A stretch of DNA of 64,000 nt, from positions 2,394,501 to 2,458,500 of the forward strand of contig NW_022145520.1 in assembly GCF_000002235.5 (NCBI RefSeq), written 5' to 3'. A program made the translations under genes and the position numbers. The stretch comes from Strongylocentrotus purpuratus. Taxonomy: Eukaryota > Echinodermata > Echinoidea > Camarodonta > Strongylocentrotidae. Position 1 is the stretch's first letter; every line of letters begins with the position of its first letter. This document shows, in pieces, positions 58,201-64,000 of this stretch. The notes beneath the pieces were generated by a model. It worked only from the letters and a program-made list of their open reading frames with translations. It had not been told where the DNA came from and searched no databases.

Positions 58201-61200
58201 GTGGATCCCCCCATAAAGTTTGGAGAAATTAGTTTTTCAGGGTGAGAAAAGAGAAAGGGAGATGAACAAAATTCATTTTCCGAGGGATTTCCATAATTCT
58301 GCCACGAACAAGTTATTAAGTTGATATATTTGGGAGAGTTTCTATCGAGGAAAGATACAGTATTTTACTCTAATCTAAAAATAGGAAACAACCTTAAAGC
58401 ATGCTTTTGTATGAAACCACTGGATTTTTATCCCCCCCAAATTAGTTACTGTTATAAAGGAGAATGGTATGAAGAAAATATAAATTTTGCCTGTGCAATA
58501 GAAGCTACTCCTTATCATACTTTAAAAAGAGGAAATCTTTACATCCATACAAAAAAAAATTAATGCAAAAGTATTAACTAAAATGTGCTAAAATTCATTG
58601 CTCCCATTCTGTTTTCAGGTTGTCAATGTGAATGACAGGCAAATATCTATGGGAAACCATAATGTCAGCTTAATTGCTTTGAAACAAAATCTGTGAAACT
58701 GGTGTATATTCACTGTTGAACATTAATAGCAAGAAGGAAGTTCTAGTCAAATCAAATTCCAAATTGCACTTACTACAGAAAAATTTCTTTGCGTGCAAAG
58801 AGAATGTTTTTATAAATGTCTATTTTTACCACTACATTGGTACATATGTGTACACGTGGCTCATGCTAAACCATTGCCAACACTAAGCCAAATGATTTTT
58901 AATTTTTTTTCAATTTTTTTTCTTCTCTCTCATGCAATGTAGAAGCATATTATGCTCAATATGCTAATTGCAGTTCTATAAATAGCTTCTTTTTTTTAAT
59001 TGGAGGGGGGGGGGGGGCAGCTACAGTTTGGAATGCAGACTTACATGTCAGTTAGATGTATGCATGCTATAAAGGAGTTATTCCGAGTTTCATGTCCCTG
59101 TACATTCATATCTTTGAATTTGGATAATTAAACACATTGTAAGCAGGTACAGTGCGTATTTGCTAAAGGTAGCCTTTACTTTCTGTGTCATGTACTTGAT
59201 TGGTACAGGAAATATCAATGCAAATATGCCTGCTAGCTTCAGTCCATTTTATCATCCATATCATAACATGTCCCTATTCATTGGCATTGTGTGAATCCTA
59301 CAGTTTCTGTAAGAAAGGAATATAGATACCAACAAAAAAAAGAGATGGAAGGAAAAAAATAATTTAATTACCAGTATAACATTTGTTTGATATGGTGTGA
59401 CCACTTGGAAATAAAGAGATCTACAGTGTTCATGTACAGTAATTGTTTTCCAATTCCACTTTTAATAAAATTTGATATACATGTATATGATAATAATTGA
59501 CATTGCCCACATGCAGCAGATTCCCTGGACTTCACAGATGGTGTCATTATTATGTATACCTCTCTTTTTTAAACATCAACCTTTAGGGGAAAATTCAAAC
59601 TTTGCTATTGTCATTTGGAAGAAAAACATTACCTTTTACAGCATTTTAAAATCAAGTAAAGTTGTGCTTGTACATGATTGTACACATTTACATTAAGTAG
59701 GTGTGAGATGCATCTTAATTCTAAATTTTCACTCTGTTTTCTCTCCCCGTTTTTCTTGTTTTTCCACTAAATCATAAACTGTCTTTTACGTACATCATTC
59801 CAAATATGTTTTTGCATAATTAGAAATAAAAGAACAGGTACAAATGTGTAGTAGATGCAGCAACATTTTAAAGATACTTCCAAAAGACATTTATATAACA
59901 CATGCCCCCCACTAAGGCTGTCGCACAATCCAAGCCTAAGTTATTCATGATTGTTGTCTTTCTCTTCCACCCTTTGTATGTATCTGGAACTATTGGATTA
60001 TTATCTTCTAAATAATAGTGCAAGGTAAGGAGGGCAAAGCGTGATACAAAACGCAACTTTACATACTTCTATCTTAGTGTGGCTTTCGTTTCCTTTGTTT
60101 TTCGTTCTTACTGTAGCTTTGAGTGGCCTCTTTAACATGTATTCTATGTAATCTGATTGTTGAACTGTCCAGGGGCCCGTTTCACAAAGCCTTCTTTCAA
60201 TGACAAATGACAAAAATCAGTGACAAATCTGCTGATGACCAATCAGAAGCAAGGATTTCAGTAGCTTATAACAAAAACTGTCATTTGTCACTGATGACAA
60301 GTTCTGTGAAACGCCCTCCAGTTTACTATGCCCAAGTGTGGCTTACATGTATTATTGCCTATTTTTCTATCTAGTTGCTATGTAGGTGCTATTAATTAAA
60401 ACTTGATAATGGAATCTAATTATGGGAAAGCGATACTGTTGTGTATAGCACCTAACTTTTAGAAACCTTTATCCTATCTTTCTTGCTTGGCCGTGGTTAT
60501 ACTTTCTTTTCTGGTAGTAAAAATCTGTGTAAATGTTGTATTATTTTCCATTTGATTATATATTTACTTGTAGAGTAGAGCGCATTTATTTTCCCCCTAC
60601 ATTTTCTTGCTTTTATAATTTGAGTATTTCTTACCTGTAACTTTACCTTTACCTTTACCAAACCTTTCCATAGAGATGTAGCAACTAAAACCTCTGTACA
60701 TGTAGCTGTATTGTCATGAAATGGTGGAGATACATGTAAAGTGTATGAATGAGGTGGCAGGTTTTGCATGTGGGGTTAGCAAATCATGTGAATTTTTTTC
60801 TACTGAAACATTTCTAATTTGTGTGGAGGCTATATTAATCTTAACCAAGCTTTTCAAATGTTGAATTTACATGTATGTAAATTATAAGATATTTCCTATG
60901 ACTTTATTTTTTTTTACTAAATGTACATGTAAGAAATTATGGTCATACTCTTGTGTAGGTGTGCAGTGTAATACTTCGCTCACAAAATTTCTACAAAGAC
61001 GAGATCCACTTTGACTATATAGATTAGAGTACCTGTATATTTGCGCTCTTGGCATTAGTGTGCACTCAGTTATAAAAGATTCTTCGTACATTAATTAGAT
61101 CGGTTCAAAAGAGCAATGCTAATTAGTGAATTTGTATTCATCTATTATTATTTCAGGATCAAGTAGCACCGTATGCGTACTGTATGTACCAGTATTTTAG

Positions 61201-63395
61201 GATGATTTTATTAACATTTTTAATCAAGATAGTGTACAGGAATTTAGCAAAGGAGACGTTGAAATACTGATCAAAATAGAATGGTGTTTTGGGTGTTACA
61301 TGATACATCCTGACTGTGATACAAATATTACAGCGTAATGAAAAACAGATTTTTATTTATCTTGAGAAATTACCTAATAAAATGATACATTGATAATATC
61401 AAATGTATATAATCCTAAATATTGCAAAAATTGATCGCTTTTTGTTTCAAACAGATTTTTCCCCCCTTCTATTTTCCATACTTTTAACCAAATGTGTAGA
61501 TGTATGCTTGAGGTAAAAGCAAATCAAAACAAGTGACAAGGAGGGGGGGGGGGGGGGGGGGGGGGTAATAAAAAGGGAATGATTATCAAAGAGGTTTTAT
61601 TAATTATTCTTGCCTTTGAATCCTTTAATCCAGATAAATTGTGCCCCATATTTTTAGTGATGTACATGTACATTGTAGTATTAGTGGTATGTCTGTGGTC
61701 ATGTGTGTAGTCAATATTTTGAACTTTCTACATTTTGAAGGAAAAGCTCTCCCCATTCTCAAAAGCTCCAATAGAAATCATTATGAAACCAAATGATTAG
61801 TTGAAATAAGATTAAATGAATGAATGAAACATAAAAAATCCTTTCGGGCTACTTAAACAAAAATCTTTCTCCAACCAAAGTGAGTCATTCCAATTATTGA
61901 CAAATAAAGAGTATTATATGAACAAGTGATATCACATCAAGGCTATGCATGGAAGTAAACTCCCATGTAGGGCATTCTACAATTTATGCTATTGAATATG
62001 TTGAATACATCAACTATTTTACTTTGGTTACTTTTACCAAGTTTATTTTACCATTCCTTCGAGTGTAGTATTCTCATTACAATTGCACTTTTTCTTTGCA
62101 GAAGTGTAGAGCTGATATTTTGAACGTACACACTGCAGGGTGTGAGCAAAGAACCACAACCAAACATTATTTATTTATTTATATTTATATTTTTTTTATG
62201 ATGGGTCCCTTTTAGTCACTTTTTCTAGACTGTATTCCTGTAATCTTGATGTACATTTTAAATGTTGTTATTTGGCTAATGGTTGTGGAGACATGGCAGT
62301 TTTGTATATTGCTGGTAGTTACCTGTATAGGATTATCTATCTTTGTAATGACTAACATTTTGTTCAACTGATTGGCTTTTGGGGCTTAACTTTTTTAAAG
62401 TTTGGTGTTTTTAATATGTTGATTTGGTATGCATGATGTGGGTTTAGTATAATTATTATAACTACACTTAACCACATATCAAATTGTGAATATAAAAATC
62501 CCTTGTACTTTCCACCTCTGGGTTTTTATCCATGTTTATTTGTTAATTATATAGAAGATAGATGATCTAAATAGGATATCTTTGCACATCTATCACTTAA
62601 TTAAATACAGAAAAAGAAAATGGGAGTTGATTTCCATGTTTGAAATTCTGGAAATATATTTATTCAACAGAGAACTGAAATCGATTTGACTTTGAGCCCC
62701 CCCCCCCCCCCACACAGAAAAGGAAAGGAAACAGTATAGGGGGCTTTGAAAGTCATGCAGTTATTTTATTATTTCAGTCAGCTCAAATGCACAGTTGGAC
62801 AATCACAAAAATTATATCATTTTGGTAGCACCCCTCATTCATCCCTCAATCATTCATCAACCTTTCATGGGTCACTACATTTTAATTCATTTATCATTGT
62901 CTATAGTTTTTAGAAATATTGTCTCATATTCTCAAAAGGACGCTAAACACTAATCTGTGGACTTGAGTTTCTGCCGCCCTATGTTGTGGAACTTCTTGGC
63001 AATGTTGGCACATGAACCAGCTATTCTATGGATTAAGTAAGGCAAGGTTTAACATCTAGTCTGCTTTTGAAAAGCTCCGCCTCACGCTTTCATCGTTTAG
63101 AGAGAGGAAATGGAAAGCACAATGGTAGGGCAGTTGTGATTACGTTATTAAGAGGCATTAGAAAATAGAAAGCTTGGTTAAGCTATCATTTTTACAGTAA
63201 GCATATAATGGGGCCATGGGCCAAAACAGGATGTAGAAGTTTCACAATGTGATCAATTACATATATTACTGTATTGAATGTACATGTAGTTAATGAGAAC
63301 GTATCTGGTTTTTATTCTATTTTCTAAGCAGAAACCTAGTGAGTGCGTCACAGGATGGCAAATTGATAGTCTGGGATTCATACACAACTAATAAG
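52159..63395 (+). CDS. GNB1: Heterotrimeric G protein beta subunit, N-terminal 90 residues (partial)
   Basis: Three exons (52159-52218, 57782-57927, 63332-63395) join in phase 0 and phase 2. They encode the N-terminal coiled-coil helix ([20 protein letters not shown]), the linker [20 protein letters not shown] and the first WD repeat ending [10 protein letters not shown]. This is near-identical to animal GNB1-4. The symbol reflects the GNB1-like class; vertebrate paralogues cannot be told apart from these residues. The protein binds G gamma through the N-terminal helix and forms the G beta-gamma dimer at the plasma membrane, coupling receptors to effectors. About 250 residues and the remaining WD repeats lie beyond the right edge. 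The first coding exon has 20 codons, one more than I recall for human GNB1. The 146-base second exon corresponds to two human exons. Confidence 0.95.
52219..57781 (+). other. G beta intron between first and second coding exons
   Basis: It contains a G-run at 52316-52333, a (CAT)n run near 53053, a two-copy repeat at 53658-53990, many CATGTA palindromes and a C-run just before the acceptor region (57580-57591). No conserved coding sequence was recognised. Confidence 0.7.
53658..53990. repeat. Two-copy tandem repeat of about 165 bp
   Basis: TACAGCAATACATG...ATGATTATGCAAATCAAAGT and GTATA(T)AAAAC...CATTYCCCTCTT...GGCACATTC occur twice at a 165-base offset (53661 and 53826). Both copies keep the octamer ATGCAAAT exactly. 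Confidence 0.85.
57782..57927 (+). CDS. GNB1: G beta second coding exon
   Basis: The acceptor is CTCTGTACAG|GAT. There are 48 codons plus two bases, from [10 protein letters not shown] through [18 protein letters not shown]. The donor AG|GTATGA splits an Arg codon. Confidence 0.96.
57928..63331 (+). other. G beta intron between second and third coding exons
   Basis: It is AT-rich and includes one foldback element (60172-60319), G-runs (58998-59017, 61542-61565) and a C-run (62697-62711). No other gene was seen. Confidence 0.7.
60172..60319. mobile_element. Foldback MITE, GGGCCCGTTTCACAAAG type
   Basis: CGTTTCACAAAG and TTCTGTGAAACG are inverted ends. Inside, ATGACAAATGAC/GTCATTTGTCA also pair. 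It is about 148 bp and shares its end style with copies 1-3 but a different core. Confidence 0.75.
63332..63395 (+). CDS. GNB1: G beta third coding exon
   Basis: The acceptor is TTTCTAAGCAG|A. It completes Arg, then encodes [21 protein letters not shown] in 21 codons; the donor is AAG|GTGAGT. Its 64-base size equals the matching vertebrate exon as I recall it. Confidence 0.95.
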
Positions 63396-64000
63396 GTGAG
63401 TAAAATTTGAGTACATCTTGCCCCTCCTCCTCCTCCCCTCCAAAATTTATACAAGGAAAACCACAATATTTCATACGATGATTCTTGTGTGAAAGTCATG
63501 TAGGAAAATGTTTTATATACTGAAGTATCTGAGTGAAACATATATTGACAATTGTGTACAAATAAAAAAACACTTATATTACACTCATATCCATCCAAGG
63601 GATTTTCAAGATGCCCACATAGTACTACTTTTACCCTGGCTTTAGCCAAGCTCCCCTATACACCGATACGGGCGAATTTTCATGGATGTGAGCCCTCTAC
63701 GTTTATCATTACACGCTGGGGGGCTTCTATCAGCTTGCGCTTTCATCTTGCATGCAACGATCATTGCTTTCTCACAGACAAACCACTTATTATTCCTTGC
63801 CGCTCTCGGACATTTCAACTTCATTTTGTCTAAATTTATTTCATTTACGATGGATGAATGGGTAGATGATGTCCGTCATTGGCGAGTTTTGCGTGCGTTT
63901 TCGGCAATCGAAGTTTGGGAGACGCCGTTGTAACGGTGCCCCACATATTCATTATCGTGTATGTTAACATGCAGATGATTTTATTGAATTGAAGAGAGTG
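63396..64000. other. Start of next G beta intron; unexplained GC-richer patch
   Basis: The intron begins at the 63396 donor. Around 63640-63940 the sequence is richer in CpG and holds an 83-codon open frame ending MDEWVDDVRHWRVLRA..., without recognisable homology or splice sites. It may be a repeat fragment. Confidence 0.35.

Overview
The window is nuclear DNA from an animal: spliced genes with canonical GT/AG introns, long non-coding stretches, GA/CT microsatellites, many poly-G/poly-C runs and a dense load of short inverted-repeat transposons. The families seen (GTTTCACAAAG-ended foldback elements, an XPG-nuclease transposon, CATGTA-rich introns) fit a marine invertebrate deuterostome, most likely an echinoderm such as a sea urchin. 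That assignment is inference; no species-specific marker is present.

Two protein-coding genes are firm. On the minus strand, 13868 to 6108, lies a complete seven-exon gene for the ciliary MYND/TPR protein ZMYND12. All splice phases close into a 378-residue product. On the plus strand, the first three coding exons of a heterotrimeric G protein beta subunit (GNB1/2/4 type) lie at 52159, 57782 and 63332. They give residues 1-90, and the gene runs off the right edge. Its 5' untranslated exon(s) probably lie near 31.3 kb (donor at 31461) and possibly at 40414-40468, which would make the first intron about 20 kb. The two genes are divergently oriented and functionally unrelated.

From 388 to 5585 is an approximately 5.2 kb DNA transposon with about 0.5 kb inverted ends and a decayed plus-strand transposase carrying an XPG/FEN-like nuclease signature and a C-terminal Cys cluster; this looks Academ-like. 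From 5.6 to 14 kb is the ZMYND12 gene with foldback elements in its introns. A minus-strand LINE relic lies at 14.4-15.06 kb. From 17.7 to 22.8 kb is a large inverted duplication whose arms carry a coding-like exon. One arm was later hit by two elements, one of which has a clean TTAA target duplication confirmed by the empty site in the other arm. From 23 to 31 kb there is a tRNA-derived SINE and very long CT/GA tracts, but no gene was seen.

From 31 to 64 kb is the G beta locus. Its introns hold a minisatellite (36.2-36.8 kb), a nested transposon stack (41.7-43.2 kb), an A-A-B-B rearranged element (46.7-48.1 kb), a second GTCTCGCC-type element (50.5-51.7 kb) and recurrent CATGTA-type palindromes. 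No bacterial-style system, CRISPR array, or rRNA gene was found. The most unusual content is transposon architecture: regularly spaced palindromes in the inverted ends of the XPG element, the duplicated coding-like exon with in-frame indels, and the layered insertions.
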